64,000 nucleotides of DNA from Cronobacter condimenti 1330 (GCF_001277255.1 NZ_CP012264.1:4283992-4347991), one strand, 5' to 3'. Numbered from the stretch's first letter, positions 25,193 to 33,809 are shown. The notes: a model not told the origin generated them from the letters alone. A program made the numbers and translations.

Positions 25193-27016
25193 TTACTCTT
25201 CTTTCGCACCGCGCATGGCACGTTTACGATCGTTTTCCGTCAGGTGACGTTTACGGATACGTACGGACAGCGGGGTTACTTCGACCAGTTCGTCGTCATC
25301 GATGAACTCGAGCGCCTGCTCCAGGGTCATCTTGATAGGCGGAACCAGAACCGTTGCTTCGTCCGTACCGGACGCACGCATGTTGGTCAGTTTCTTACCA
25401 GTCAGGCAGTTCACCGTCAGGTCGTTAGAACGGCTATGAATACCGATGATCTGGCCTTCATAAACTTCCGCACCGTGACCCAGGAACAGCTTGCCGCGAT
25501 CCTGCAGACCGAACAGCGCGAACGCAACCGCTTTACCCTGACCGTTGGAGATCAGCACGCCGTTGTTACGCTGGCCGACTTCGCCCGGACGGATATCGTC
25601 GTAGTGGCTGAAGGTGGAGTACAGCAGACCCGTACCAGAAGTCATGGTCATGAACTCAGAACGGAAGCCAATCAGGCCACGGCTTGGGATCACGTAGTCG
25701 AGACGTACGCGGCCTTTGCCGTCCGGATTCATGTTTTTCAGGTCGCCTTTACGCTCGCCCAGTGCCTGCATGACAGAACCCTGATGCTGCTCTTCGACGT
25801 CCAGCGTTACGTTTTCGAACGGCTCTTGTTTACGGCCATCGATTTCACGGAAGATAACTTTCGGACGGGAAACCGCCAGTTCGAAACCTTCACGACGCAT
25901 GTTCTCGATAAGAACAGACAGGTGCAGTTCGCCACGACCAGACACGCGGAACGCGTCAGCATCTTCGGTTTCTTCAACGCGCAGTGCCACGTTGTGCACC
26001 AGCTCTTTGTTCAGACGGTCAAGGATCTGACGAGAGGTAACGTATTTACCTTCTTTACCGCAGAACGGCGAGGTGTTGACGTTGAAGTACATAGAAACGG
26101 TCGGTTCGTCAACAGACAGCGCCGGCAGCGCTTCGACGTTCTGCGGGTCGCAGATGGTGTCGGAGATGTTCAGCTCGCCAAGACCGGTGATAGCAATGAT
26201 ATCGCCTGCTTCCGCCAGATCAGTCTCGATACGCTCCAGACCGAGGTGGCCCAGTACTTTACCGACTTTACCGTTACGCGTTTTGCCTTCGCTATCAATG
26301 ATAGTGACCTGCTGGTTCGGCTTCACTTTACCGCGTTTGATGCGGCCGATGCCGATAACGCCAACATAGTTGTTGTAGTCGAGCTGGGAGATCTGCATCT
26401 GCAGCGGGCCGTCGAGATCGACGTCCGGTGCCGGTACATGGTCAACAATCGCCTGGTACAGCGGGGTCATGTCTTCCGCCATGTCAGAGTGATCCAGACC
26501 CGCGATACCGTTCAGCGCAGACGCGTAAACGATAGGGAAGTCCAGCTGCTCGTCGGTCGCGTCGAGGTTCACGAACAGGTCGAACACCTGATCCACAACC
26601 CAGTCAGGACGCGCGCCCGGACGGTCAACTTTGTTGATAACCACGATAGGTTTCAGGCCATGGGCAAATGCTTTCTTGGTCACGAAGCGCGTCTGCGGCA
26701 TCGGGCCGTCAAAAGCATCAACCACCAGCAGCACGGAATCAACCATGGACATGACACGTTCAACTTCACCACCGAAGTCGGCGTGCCCAGGGGTATCAAC
26801 GATGTTGATACGGTAATCATTCCATTTGATCGCGGTGTTTTTCGCGAGGATGGTAATCCCACGCTCTTTCTCCAAATCGTTGGAGTCCATCACGCGCTCT
26901 TGAGTTTCAGCACGTTCGTCGAACGTACCGGATTGCTGCAGCAGCTTGTCAACCAGGGTCGTTTTACCATGGTCAACGTGCGCAATGATGGCGATGTTAC
27001 GCAATTTTTCGATCAC
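25193..27016 (-). CDS. bipA: Ribosome-associated translational GTPase BipA (TypA)
   Basis: 607 residues, the same as E. coli BipA, an EF-G-like GTPase that helps 50S assembly and adaptation to cold and stress. The G motifs are AHVDHGKTT (12-20), DTPGHADFGG near 74 and NKVDRPGARP near 127. The C-terminal domain specific to BipA includes LTGKKLTNMRASG near 533 and ends in basic residues. It diverges from glnA across a 378-base control region, as in E. coli. A 638-codon open frame on the other strand is a composition artefact. Confidence 0.97.
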   Translation of the reverse strand: MIEKLRNIAIIAHVDHGKTTLVDKLLQQSGTFDERAETQERVMDSNDLEKERGITILAKNTAIKWNDYRINIVDTPGHADFGGEVERVMSMVDSVLLVVDAFDGPMPQTRFVTKKAFAHGLKPIVVINKVDRPGARPDWVVDQVFDLFVNLDATDEQLDFPIVYASALNGIAGLDHSDMAEDMTPLYQAIVDHVPAPDVDLDGPLQMQISQLDYNNYVGVIGIGRIKRGKVKPNQQVTIIDSEGKTRNGKVGKVLGHLGLERIETDLAEAGDIIAITGLGELNISDTICDPQNVEALPALSVDEPTVSMYFNVNTSPFCGKEGKYVTSRQILDRLNKELVHNVALRVEETEDADAFRVSGRGELHLSVLIENMRREGFELAVSRPKVIFREIDGRKQEPFENVTLDVEEQHQGSVMQALGERKGDLKNMNPDGKGRVRLDYVIPSRGLIGFRSEFMTMTSGTGLLYSTFSHYDDIRPGEVGQRNNGVLISNGQGKAVAFALFGLQDRGKLFLGHGAEVYEGQIIGIHSRSNDLTVNCLTGKKLTNMRASGTDEATVLVPPIKMTLEQALEFIDDDELVEVTPLSVRIRKRHLTENDRKRAMRGAKEE

Positions 27017-27122
27017 AACTTTGCCTCAGGCATTAGAAATAGCGCGTTATTGTACACGTATTAATCGAAGGACTAAACAGGATCACAATCATCTGACGCA
27101 AACAAGTCTTGTCGCCAGGCTT

Positions 27123-27138
27123 TGTGATCGTTTTCACG
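27123..27138 (+). promoter_or_regulatory. Probable CRP site upstream of glnA
   Basis: TGTGATCGTTTTCACG matches the CRP half-sites TGTGA-N6-TCACA with one mismatch at the end. It sits where the CRP site of the sigma-70 promoter glnAp1 lies in E. coli. Confidence 0.6.
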
Positions 27139-27167
27139 CAGCGGTAAAAGGGCTATTAAACGTAAAT

Positions 27168-27216
27168 TGCACCAACACAGTGCTTGTTTTTTACACACAG
27201 GCACTATATTGGTGCA
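27168..27216 (+). promoter_or_regulatory. Two NtrC enhancer sites of glnA
   Basis: TGCACCAACACAGTGC (27168-27183) and GCACTATATTGGTGCA (27201-27216) match the dyad NtrC consensus TGCACC-N4-GGTGCA. They lie about 75-120 bases upstream of the sigma-54 promoter, the usual enhancer position. Further half-sites (GTGGTGCA, TTTTGCAC) follow at 27229-27246. Confidence 0.85.
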
Positions 27217-27289
27217 ATCTGTCCATCGTGGTGCAGCCCTTTTGCACTATGACGCGCATGATAGCGCCTTTTTGGGGGGATTTGAAAGT

Positions 27290-27305
27290 TGGCACAGATT
27301 TCGCT
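27290..27305 (+). promoter_or_regulatory. Sigma-54 promoter glnAp2
   Basis: TGGCACAGATTTCGCT has the -24 GG and -12 GC elements at the correct spacing and equals the E. coli glnAp2 core. It drives glnA under nitrogen limitation through phosphorylated NtrC. Confidence 0.93.
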
Positions 27306-27394
27306 TTAAAGAATTCAGGGCGGCAACGCCAATTTTAATAAGTACTGAAGACCTCGTTACCACGACGACAATGACAAATCCGGGAGAGTTAAGT

Positions 27395-28804
27395 ATGTCC
27401 GCTGAACACGTTCTGACGATGCTGAATGAACATGAAGTGAAGTTTGTGGATCTGCGCTTCACTGACACGAAAGGTAAAGAACAGCACGTCACCATCCCAG
27501 CCCACCAGGTGAACGCCGACTTCTTCGAAGAAGGTAAAATGTTCGATGGTTCCTCCATCGGTGGCTGGAAAGGCATCAATGAATCTGACATGGTGCTGAT
27601 GCCGGACGCCTCCACCGCTGTCATTGACCCGTTCTACGAAGAACCGACCCTGATTATTCGTTGCGACATCCTTGAGCCGGGTACCATGCAGGGCTACGAT
27701 CGCGACCCGCGTTCTATCGCCAAGCGTGCAGAAGAGTACCTGCGCTCCACCGGCATCGCTGACACCGTTCTGTTCGGGCCGGAACCTGAATTCTTCCTGT
27801 TTGACGATATCCGCTTCGGCAGCTCCATCTCCGGTTCTCATGTCGCCATTGACGACATCGAAGGCGCGTGGAACTCCTCCACCAAATACGAAGGCGGCAA
27901 CAAAGGCCACCGTCCAGGCGTGAAAGGCGGTTACTTCCCGGTTCCGCCGGTGGATTCTTCTCAGGACATCCGTTCTGTCATGTGTCTGACCATGGAAGAG
28001 ATGGGTCTGGTCGTTGAAGCGCACCACCACGAAGTCGCCACCGCCGGTCAGAACGAAGTGGCAACCCGCTTCAACACCATGACCAAAAAAGCGGACGAAA
28101 TTCAGATCTACAAATATGTCGTGCATAACGTCGCACACCGTTTCGGTAAAACTGCGACCTTTATGCCAAAACCGATGTTCGGCGATAACGGCTCCGGTAT
28201 GCACTGCCACATGTCCCTGTCCAAGAACGGTACCAACCTGTTCTCTGGTGACAAGTACGCAGGTCTGTCTGAGCAGGCGCTGTACTACATCGGCGGCGTC
28301 ATCAAACACGCGAAAGCCATCAACGCCCTGTCTAACCCGACCACCAACTCCTACAAGCGTCTGGTGCCGGGCTACGAAGCGCCGGTAATGCTGGCCTACT
28401 CCGCGCGTAACCGCTCCGCGTCCATCCGTATTCCGGTGGTTGCGTCTCCGAAAGCGCGTCGTATCGAAGTGCGCTTCCCGGACCCGGCAGCTAACCCGTA
28501 CCTGTGCTTCGCTGCTCTGCTGATGGCGGGTCTTGACGGTATTAAGAACAAGATCCACCCGGGCGAAGCGATGGACAAAAACCTGTATGACCTGCCGCCG
28601 GAAGAAGCGAAAGAGATCCCGCAGGTTGCCGGCTCTCTGGAAGAAGCCCTCCAGGCGCTGGATCAGGACCGTGAGTTCCTGACCGCAGGCGGCGTGTTCA
28701 CTGACGATGCTATTGATGCTTACATCGCGCTGCGTATCGAAGAGAACGACCGCGTTCGCATGACGCCGCACCCGGTTGAGTTCGAACTGTACTACAGCGT
28801 TTAA
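27395..28804 (+). CDS. glnA: Glutamine synthetase GlnA
   Basis: 469 residues, a type I dodecameric glutamine synthetase that makes glutamine from glutamate, ammonia and ATP. Visible motifs are the DGSSIGGWKGINESDM latch near 50, GPEPEFF near 128 (metal ligands), the ATP-binding KPMFGDNGSGMHCHMS near 263, and the adenylylation tyrosine in NLYDLPPEE (Y397 region). The frame is open far upstream, but the ATG at 27395 follows GGGAGAG and gives the E. coli start MSAEHV. It has NtrC and sigma-54 control upstream and glnL-glnG downstream. Confidence 0.98.
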   Translation: MSAEHVLTMLNEHEVKFVDLRFTDTKGKEQHVTIPAHQVNADFFEEGKMFDGSSIGGWKGINESDMVLMPDASTAVIDPFYEEPTLIIRCDILEPGTMQGYDRDPRSIAKRAEEYLRSTGIADTVLFGPEPEFFLFDDIRFGSSISGSHVAIDDIEGAWNSSTKYEGGNKGHRPGVKGGYFPVPPVDSSQDIRSVMCLTMEEMGLVVEAHHHEVATAGQNEVATRFNTMTKKADEIQIYKYVVHNVAHRFGKTATFMPKPMFGDNGSGMHCHMSLSKNGTNLFSGDKYAGLSEQALYYIGGVIKHAKAINALSNPTTNSYKRLVPGYEAPVMLAYSARNRSASIRIPVVASPKARRIEVRFPDPAANPYLCFAALLMAGLDGIKNKIHPGEAMDKNLYDLPPEEAKEIPQVAGSLEEALQALDQDREFLTAGGVFTDDAIDAYIALRIEENDRVRMTPHPVEFELYYSV

Positions 28805-28819
28805 TTTTTTTTGAAGTTG

Positions 28820-28917
28820 ATAGCCCACGGATTTCAGGTTGTCGCCACTGCGTGAAATCCGTCACTGTTTTTTTGTTGCCGTGGAAACTTTAGCCCATCT
28901 TCGGATGGGCTTTTTTC
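28820..28917 (+). ncRNA. glnZ: Candidate 3'-UTR small RNA of glnA (GlnZ-like)
   Basis: The glnA 3' UTR holds a perfect ten-base stem (ACGGATTTCA at 28827-28836 with TGAAATCCGT at 28853-28862), a T-rich stretch and then the terminator. In E. coli and Salmonella a small Hfq-binding RNA, GlnZ, is released from this position. Here the identity is by position and structure only, and the 5' end is a guess. Confidence 0.4.
28892..28917 (+). terminator. glnA terminator
   Basis: AGCCCATC-TTCG-GATGGGCT followed by six T: a tetraloop-capped intrinsic terminator 87 bases after the glnA stop. The Rho-independent tail would also suit an Hfq-bound small RNA. Confidence 0.88.
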
Positions 28918-28966
28918 ACCACCCGTAACTGGTTTTAACGCTTTTTTGGTCGTTAAAACGCTATAC

Positions 28967-28983
28967 TGCACTAAAATGGTGCA
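28967..28983 (+). promoter_or_regulatory. NtrC operator at the glnL promoter
   Basis: TGCACTAAAATGGTGCA is a near-perfect NtrC dyad 20 bases before the glnL start. It overlaps the promoter (CTATACT), so NtrC should repress glnLG here, as at glnLp in E. coli. Confidence 0.85.
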
Positions 28984-29002
28984 AAACCTGGGGGACTGCT
29001 GG

Positions 29003-30052
29003 ATGGCAACAGGCACGCTGCCCGATGCTGGGCAGATCCTTAACGCATTAATCAATAGCATTTTGCTGGTCGACGATGACCTGGCAGTGCATTACGCCAA
29101 CCCGGCGGCGCAGCAGTTGCTCGCGCAAAGTTCACGTAAGCTTTACGGCACGCCTTTACCGGAGCTGCTGAGTTATTTTTCCCTTAATATCAGCCTGATG
29201 CAGGAAAGCCTGAACGCAGGCCAGGGATTTACCGATAACGAAGTGACGCTGGTGATCGACGGTCGCTCGCATATTCTTTCCCTGACGGCGCAACGTCTGC
29301 CGGAAGGCCTGATCCTGCTGGAAATGGCCCCGATGGATAATCAGCGACGTTTAAGCCAGGAACAACTCCAGCATGCCCAGCAAGTCGCCGCGCGCGATCT
29401 GGTGCGCGGCCTGGCGCATGAAATCAAAAACCCGCTCGGTGGTCTTCGCGGCGCAGCGCAGCTGCTCACCCGCGCGCTGCCCGATCCGTCGCTGACGGAG
29501 TACACCAAAGTCATCATTGAACAGGCCGATCGCCTGCGTAACCTGGTGGACCGCCTGTTAGGGCCGCAACAGCCGGGTATGCACGTCACCGAAAGTATTC
29601 ATAAAGTGGCGGAACGCGTGGTGAAACTGGTGTCGATGGAGCTTCCCGACAACGTCCGGCTTTTGCGTGACTACGACCCCAGCCTGCCGGAATTCACGCA
29701 CGACCCGGACCAGATAGAACAAGTGCTGCTGAATATCGTGCGTAACGCCCTCCAGGCGCTTGGCGACGAGGGCGGCGAGATTACCCTGCGCACCCGCACC
29801 GCGTTTCAGCTTACGCTGCACGGCGTGCGTTATCGCCTGGCGGCGCGCATCGATGTGGAAGATAACGGGCCGGGTATTCCCGCGCACCTGCAGGACACAC
29901 TGTTTTACCCGATGGTCAGTGGCCGCGAAGGCGGCACCGGCCTTGGGCTTTCCATCGCCCGGAATCTTATCGATCAGCATTCGGGAAAAATCGAATTTAA
30001 CAGCTGGCCAGGCCATACCGAATTCTCGGTCTTCCTGCCTATTCGGAAATAG
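29003..30052 (+). CDS. glnL: Nitrogen sensor kinase/phosphatase NtrB (GlnL)
   Basis: 349 residues: PAS domain (~5-115), dimerisation and phosphorylation domain with the histidine in HEIKNPLGG near 139, and ATPase domain with DNGPGIP and GTGLGLSIA. NtrB phosphorylates NtrC when nitrogen is scarce and dephosphorylates it when bound by PII. The ATG at 29003 is chosen for GGGGGA eight bases upstream and agreement with the E. coli start. A TTG-initiated extension would run back through the NtrC operator. glnG begins eight bases after the stop. Confidence 0.97.
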   Translation: MATGTLPDAGQILNALINSILLVDDDLAVHYANPAAQQLLAQSSRKLYGTPLPELLSYFSLNISLMQESLNAGQGFTDNEVTLVIDGRSHILSLTAQRLPEGLILLEMAPMDNQRRLSQEQLQHAQQVAARDLVRGLAHEIKNPLGGLRGAAQLLTRALPDPSLTEYTKVIIEQADRLRNLVDRLLGPQQPGMHVTESIHKVAERVVKLVSMELPDNVRLLRDYDPSLPEFTHDPDQIEQVLLNIVRNALQALGDEGGEITLRTRTAFQLTLHGVRYRLAARIDVEDNGPGIPAHLQDTLFYPMVSGREGGTGLGLSIARNLIDQHSGKIEFNSWPGHTEFSVFLPIRK

Positions 30053-30060
30053 AGGTGATT

Positions 30061-31470
30061 ATGCAACGAGGGATTGTCTGGATCGTCGATGACGATAGCT
30101 CCATTCGCTGGGTGCTTGAGCGCGCGCTCACCGGAGCAGGCTTAAGCTGCACCACCTTTGAGAGCGGCAACGAGGTGCTGGACGCGCTGAGCACGAAAAC
30201 CCCGGACGTGCTGCTGTCGGATATTCGAATGCCGGGTATGGACGGCCTGACGCTGCTAAAACAGATTAAACAGCGCCACCCGATGCTTCCGGTCATCATT
30301 ATGACCGCGCATTCGGATCTCGACGCTGCGGTCAGCGCCTATCAGCAGGGCGCGTTTGATTATCTGCCAAAACCGTTTGATATCGACGAGGCGGTGGCGC
30401 TGGTCGAGCGCGCCATTAGCCACTATCAGGAGCAGCAGCAGCCGCGCAGCGCGCAGGTCTTTGGCCCGACGACCGACATCATCGGCGAAGCGCCAGCGAT
30501 GCAGGATGTCTTTCGTATTATCGGGCGCCTCTCACGCTCTTCCATTAGCGTGCTGATTAACGGCGAATCCGGTACCGGTAAAGAACTCGTCGCACATGCG
30601 CTGCACCGCCACAGCCCGCGTGTCAAAGCGCCCTTTATCGCGCTCAATATGGCAGCCATTCCCAAAGACCTTATCGAATCGGAGCTGTTCGGCCACGAAA
30701 AAGGCGCGTTCACCGGGGCTAACCAGATTCGCCAGGGCCGTTTCGAACAGGCTGACGGCGGCACACTGTTTCTCGATGAAATCGGCGATATGCCGCTGGA
30801 TGTCCAGACCCGCCTGCTGCGTGTGCTGGCGGATGGCCAGTTTTACCGCGTCGGCGGCTACGCGCCGGTAAAAGTCGACGTGCGCATTATCGCAGCGACG
30901 CACCAGAACCTTGAACTGCGCGTGCAGGAAGGGAAATTTCGTGAAGATTTATTCCACCGCCTGAATGTGATCCGCGTACATCTGCCGCCGCTGCGTGAGC
31001 GCCGTGAAGATATTCCACGCCTCGCCCGCCATTTCTTACAGGTCGCGGCGCGCGAGCTGGGTGTTGAAGCCAAACTACTCCACCCGGAAACCGAAGCAGC
31101 ATTGACGCGTCTGGCCTGGCCTGGCAACGTGCGCCAGCTAGAGAATACCTGCCGCTGGCTTACCGTGATGGCCGCAGGTCAGGAAGTGTTGATTCAGGAC
31201 TTGCCCGCCGAGCTGTTTGAAACCAGCACGCCGGATGCGCCGTCGCAGACGCTTCCCGAAAGCTGGGCGACGCAGCTTGCGCAGTGGGCTGACCGGGCGC
31301 TGCATTCCGGTCACCAAAACCTGCTTTCCGAGGCGCAACCAGAGATGGAGCGCACGTTACTTACCACGGCCCTACGTCACACGCAGGGGCATAAACAGGA
31401 AGCCGCGCGCCTGTTGGGCTGGGGCAGAAACACCCTGACGCGTAAGCTGAAAGAGCTGGGTATGGAGTAA
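30061..31470 (+). CDS. glnG: Nitrogen response regulator NtrC (GlnG)
   Basis: 469 residues, the E. coli length. The receiver domain has the phosphoacceptor D54 in LLSDIRMPG. The AAA+ domain has Walker A GESGTGKE near 168, the sigma-54-contacting GAFTGA loop near 216 and a Walker B LFLDEIGDMP. The C-terminal Fis-type helix-turn-helix ends in GWGRNTLTRKLKELGM. It activates glnA and other nitrogen genes with sigma-54. An ATG six bases earlier is in frame but overlaps the ribosome site AGAGG, so 30061 is preferred. Confidence 0.98.
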   Translation: MQRGIVWIVDDDSSIRWVLERALTGAGLSCTTFESGNEVLDALSTKTPDVLLSDIRMPGMDGLTLLKQIKQRHPMLPVIIMTAHSDLDAAVSAYQQGAFDYLPKPFDIDEAVALVERAISHYQEQQQPRSAQVFGPTTDIIGEAPAMQDVFRIIGRLSRSSISVLINGESGTGKELVAHALHRHSPRVKAPFIALNMAAIPKDLIESELFGHEKGAFTGANQIRQGRFEQADGGTLFLDEIGDMPLDVQTRLLRVLADGQFYRVGGYAPVKVDVRIIAATHQNLELRVQEGKFREDLFHRLNVIRVHLPPLRERREDIPRLARHFLQVAARELGVEAKLLHPETEAALTRLAWPGNVRQLENTCRWLTVMAAGQEVLIQDLPAELFETSTPDAPSQTLPESWATQLAQWADRALHSGHQNLLSEAQPEMERTLLTTALRHTQGHKQEAARLLGWGRNTLTRKLKELGME

Positions 31471-31580
31471 CAGACAGGACTGTGTAAAAAAGCATTGTCG
31501 CGTACAAATTGCTCTAATTTTATACTTTACTGTCCGCCAGGCTTGAGTATGATCGGGCGCGGTTATGGGGGAGAGTTGTT

Positions 31581-31703
31581 ATGCTGGAATCATTAATCCA
31601 TATCGCTACGCAGAGCGCGCAGGCTGGCGCCGCCGCAGGTCATACGCCCCAGACGGCCATTGCCGCCCTGCTGTGCGCAGCGCTGGTGAACTTCTTTAGT
31701 TAA
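31581..31703 (+). CDS. yshB: Small protein YshB
   Basis: A 40-residue protein, MLESLIHIATQ.. to ..LCAALVNFFS. It matches E. coli YshB (36 residues) in position (between glnG and hemN) and in the conserved segment HTPQTA plus the hydrophobic end. The C-terminal half is hydrophobic enough for one membrane segment. Ribosome site GGGGGAGAG precedes the ATG. A candidate promoter (TTTACT, 16 bases, TATGAT) lies just upstream, so it may be a separate transcript. YshB has been linked to intracellular survival of Salmonella; the mechanism is not clear to me. The gene is followed directly by a terminator. Confidence 0.8.
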   Translation: MLESLIHIATQSAQAGAAAGHTPQTAIAALLCAALVNFFS

Positions 31704-31731
31704 AAAAAGCGGGCTGAATGCCCGCTTTTTT
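31704..31731. terminator. Bidirectional terminator between yshB and hemN
   Basis: AAAAAGCGGGC-TGAAT-GCCCGCTTTTTT has T runs on both strands. It ends yshB on the plus strand and hemN on the minus strand. Confidence 0.88.
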
Positions 31732-33103
31732 ATATCACGCGTGAGAACTGCTGTAGCCGCGCCTTCTGGCGCAGGTAGACGTCAAAGCACATGCAGATGT
31801 TACGAATCAGCAAACGCCCTTTCGCCGTGACGGTAATGCCGCTCTCGTTCACCGCCACCAGCCCGTCTTTCGCAAGCGGCGCCAGCAGCCGGAGATCTTC
31901 TGCGAAATAATCAGCAAAATCGAGCGACCACGCCTTTTCAATATCCGCGAAATCGAGCCGGAAATTACAAATAAGCGCTTTAATGACGTCCCGGCGGATG
32001 CAGTCGTCACGGGTGAGCGCAAGCCCTCGCCACAGCGCGTTGCCCTGCTCGTCCACGGCCTGGTAATAACGCTTAAGTTCTTTCTGGTTCTGCGCATAAC
32101 AATCGCCAATCATGCTGATGGCCGATACGCCCAGCCCCAGCAAATCGGTGTCACCCTGCGTGGTATAGCCCTGGAAATTGCGATGCAACACGCCTTCGCG
32201 CTGGGCGATCGCAAGCTCATCGTCCGGCTTCGCGAAGTGATCCATCCCGATAAACTGATACCCCGCCTGCGTGAGCGAGTGGATGGTGTGTTGCAGGATA
32301 TCGAGTTTCTGCTGCGCGGAAGGCAGATCCGCTTCTTTGATTTTGCGCTGCGCGGCAAACAGCGTCGGCAGGTGCGCGTAGTTAAAGACGCTCAGGCGGT
32401 CCGGGTTGAGTTCCGCCACACGTTGCAGCGTAAAAGCAAAGCTTTCCGGTGTCTGCTTCGGCAGGCCGTAGATCAAATCGATATTGGCTGAGGTGAAACC
32501 GACATCGCGCGCGCGTTTGATGAGCGCAAAGATGAAGTCTTCATCCTGCTCGCGGTTCACCAACCGCTGAACCTCTTTATTGAAATCCTGCACGCCCATA
32601 CTGAGACGGCGAAAGCCTTCCGCATAGAGATGATCCAGCACGTCGAGTTTGATTTCGCGCGGGTCGACTTCGATAGAGATTTCAGCGTCGTCGTTAAAAT
32701 GAAAATGGGTGCGCAGCAGGTGCATCAGACGGCTTATTTGCGCTTTGCTGAGGTAGGTCGGCGTGCCGCCGCCCCAGTGCAACTGGCTGATGCGACGCCC
32801 GGCGAACAGCGGCGCGCGATGGATTATCTCCTGCTCCAGCACGTCGAGATACTGGTCAGCCTTATGCTGCTGGCGAGTGACGATTTTATTACAGCCGCAG
32901 AAGTAGCACAGCTTATGGCAGAACGGGATGTGCACGTAAAGCGATAGCGGCCGGTCAGGATAACGCGCAACAGCACGCCCGAAATCGGCTTCGCCAAACG
33001 TCTCAGAAAACTCAAGTGCCGTGGGATACGAGGTGTAGCGCGGCCCGGAATAGTTATATTTCTGGATAAGGGCCAGATCCCAGTCGATTACCTGCTCAGA
33101 CAT
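31730..33103 (-). CDS. hemN: Oxygen-independent coproporphyrinogen III dehydrogenase HemN
   Basis: 457 residues, the E. coli length. This is a radical-SAM enzyme that decarboxylates two propionate groups of coproporphyrinogen III to give protoporphyrinogen IX without oxygen. The Fe-S cluster motif HIPFCHKLCYFCGCNKI (CxxxCxxC plus an extra Cys) lies near residues 58-74. The C-terminal HemN domain ends in QKARLQQFSRVI. The start at 33103 is preceded by GGAAGGAG and agrees with E. coli; the open frame upstream belongs to spacer DNA. It begins two bases after a small ORF and may be co-transcribed with yihI. Confidence 0.97.
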   Translation of the reverse strand: MSEQVIDWDLALIQKYNYSGPRYTSYPTALEFSETFGEADFGRAVARYPDRPLSLYVHIPFCHKLCYFCGCNKIVTRQQHKADQYLDVLEQEIIHRAPLFAGRRISQLHWGGGTPTYLSKAQISRLMHLLRTHFHFNDDAEISIEVDPREIKLDVLDHLYAEGFRRLSMGVQDFNKEVQRLVNREQDEDFIFALIKRARDVGFTSANIDLIYGLPKQTPESFAFTLQRVAELNPDRLSVFNYAHLPTLFAAQRKIKEADLPSAQQKLDILQHTIHSLTQAGYQFIGMDHFAKPDDELAIAQREGVLHRNFQGYTTQGDTDLLGLGVSAISMIGDCYAQNQKELKRYYQAVDEQGNALWRGLALTRDDCIRRDVIKALICNFRLDFADIEKAWSLDFADYFAEDLRLLAPLAKDGLVAVNESGITVTAKGRLLIRNICMCFDVYLRQKARLQQFSRVI

Positions 33104-33105
33104 GC

Positions 33106-33279
33106 TCACTCCTTCCGACGATTTCGCCGACGTGTTCGGCGAACTGGCCCACCCGCCGGGCGGGTGACAAGCCGGCTGCGCAGCCACTTCTGGCGCCGCG
33201 ACAGCCGGTGTAGTTTAACGAATAACCACACCAGATAACATACTATCGGAAGGAGTATAAGCAGGACGGTCGGGCCCAT
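33106..33279 (-). CDS. Possible small membrane protein between yihI and hemN
   Basis: This 57-codon frame begins eight bases after the yihI stop and ends two bases before the hemN start, so it fits an operon exactly. The predicted product has a strongly hydrophobic N-terminal helix (TVLLILLPIVCYLVWLFV) followed by a tail very rich in arginine and lysine (..RRTRRRNRRKE). This topology suggests a membrane anchor with a cytoplasmic basic tail. Its ribosome site is weak. I do not recognise it and know of no E. coli K-12 counterpart. In some other gammaproteobacteria a DUF2489 membrane-anchored gene lies at this place, so a shortened relative is possible. Confidence 0.5.
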   Translation of the reverse strand: MGPTVLLILLPIVCYLVWLFVKLHRLSRRQKWLRSRLVTRPAGGPVRRTRRRNRRKE

Positions 33280-33287
33280 CGGAAGGG

Positions 33288-33809
33288 TTAGTTGCCGCCC
33301 TTGAGCAGGCGCATCATGTCTTCCTGCTGTTCTTCCTCTTCTTCGTCATCCTCGTAAGAGAGGCCCAGTTGCTGCATTAGCTCATCAATACGATCGAGAC
33401 GGGAATCCACCCACGCCTGGTCTTCTGTACTCAGGGCTTCCCCTTCTTCCAGCCGCTCCAGCAGCGCGTCCAGGCGCTCGTCATTCTCCAGCATGTCCAG
33501 CTCTTCCTGCGGTGACAACATAGGTTTCTCACTTTTAGGGGGTTGTTGATGCTTCTGAGGTTTGGCGTCCTGCGTGTCGCTCACGCCAAGCGGAATCGGT
33601 TTTTTGCTGCCGATGCGCGGGTCTTTCTGTTTGGACTGACCGGAGGATTTTCCAGACGCGCCCGCGCCCGTCGCACGGCTACCCGCCGCATGGCCGCGGT
33701 GCTTTTTATCGCGCTTACGGTCGCGGGCTTCCAGATTTAATTCTTCACGCGTTTTACGGCGAGCTTTCGCGGGGCCTTTGCCACGCACAGAAGATGAGGG
33801 TTGCTTCAT
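33288..33809 (-). CDS. yihI: Der GTPase-activating protein YihI
   Basis: 173 residues. The N-terminal ~90 are basic and low in complexity (KGPAKARRKTREEL, KRDKKHRGHAAGS). The C-terminal half is very acidic (YEDDEEEEEQQEDMM). This is the layout of YihI, which stimulates the GTPase activity of the ribosome-assembly factor Der. The helical segment SPQEELDMLENDERLD near 97-112 is the conserved core. Length agrees with E. coli (169). It lies between csrC and the hemN side, as in E. coli. Confidence 0.93.
   Translation of the reverse strand: MKQPSSSVRGKGPAKARRKTREELNLEARDRKRDKKHRGHAAGSRATGAGASGKSSGQSKQKDPRIGSKKPIPLGVSDTQDAKPQKHQQPPKSEKPMLSPQEELDMLENDERLDALLERLEEGEALSTEDQAWVDSRLDRIDELMQQLGLSYEDDEEEEEQQEDMMRLLKGGN

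Noticed and set aside
25148..27064. A 638-codon open frame on the plus strand opposite bipA
   Set aside because: It is the mirror of a strongly biased, highly expressed gene. Its product has no recognisable domain, and bipA is certain on the other strand.
27389..28828. A 479-codon open frame on the minus strand opposite glnA
   Set aside because: Codon bias in glnA avoids codons whose complements are stops. The product resembles nothing known and has no ribosome site.
28946..29002. Upstream TTG start for glnL
   Set aside because: It would place coding sequence over the NtrC operator and promoter; the ATG at 29003 has a proper ribosome site and matches E. coli.
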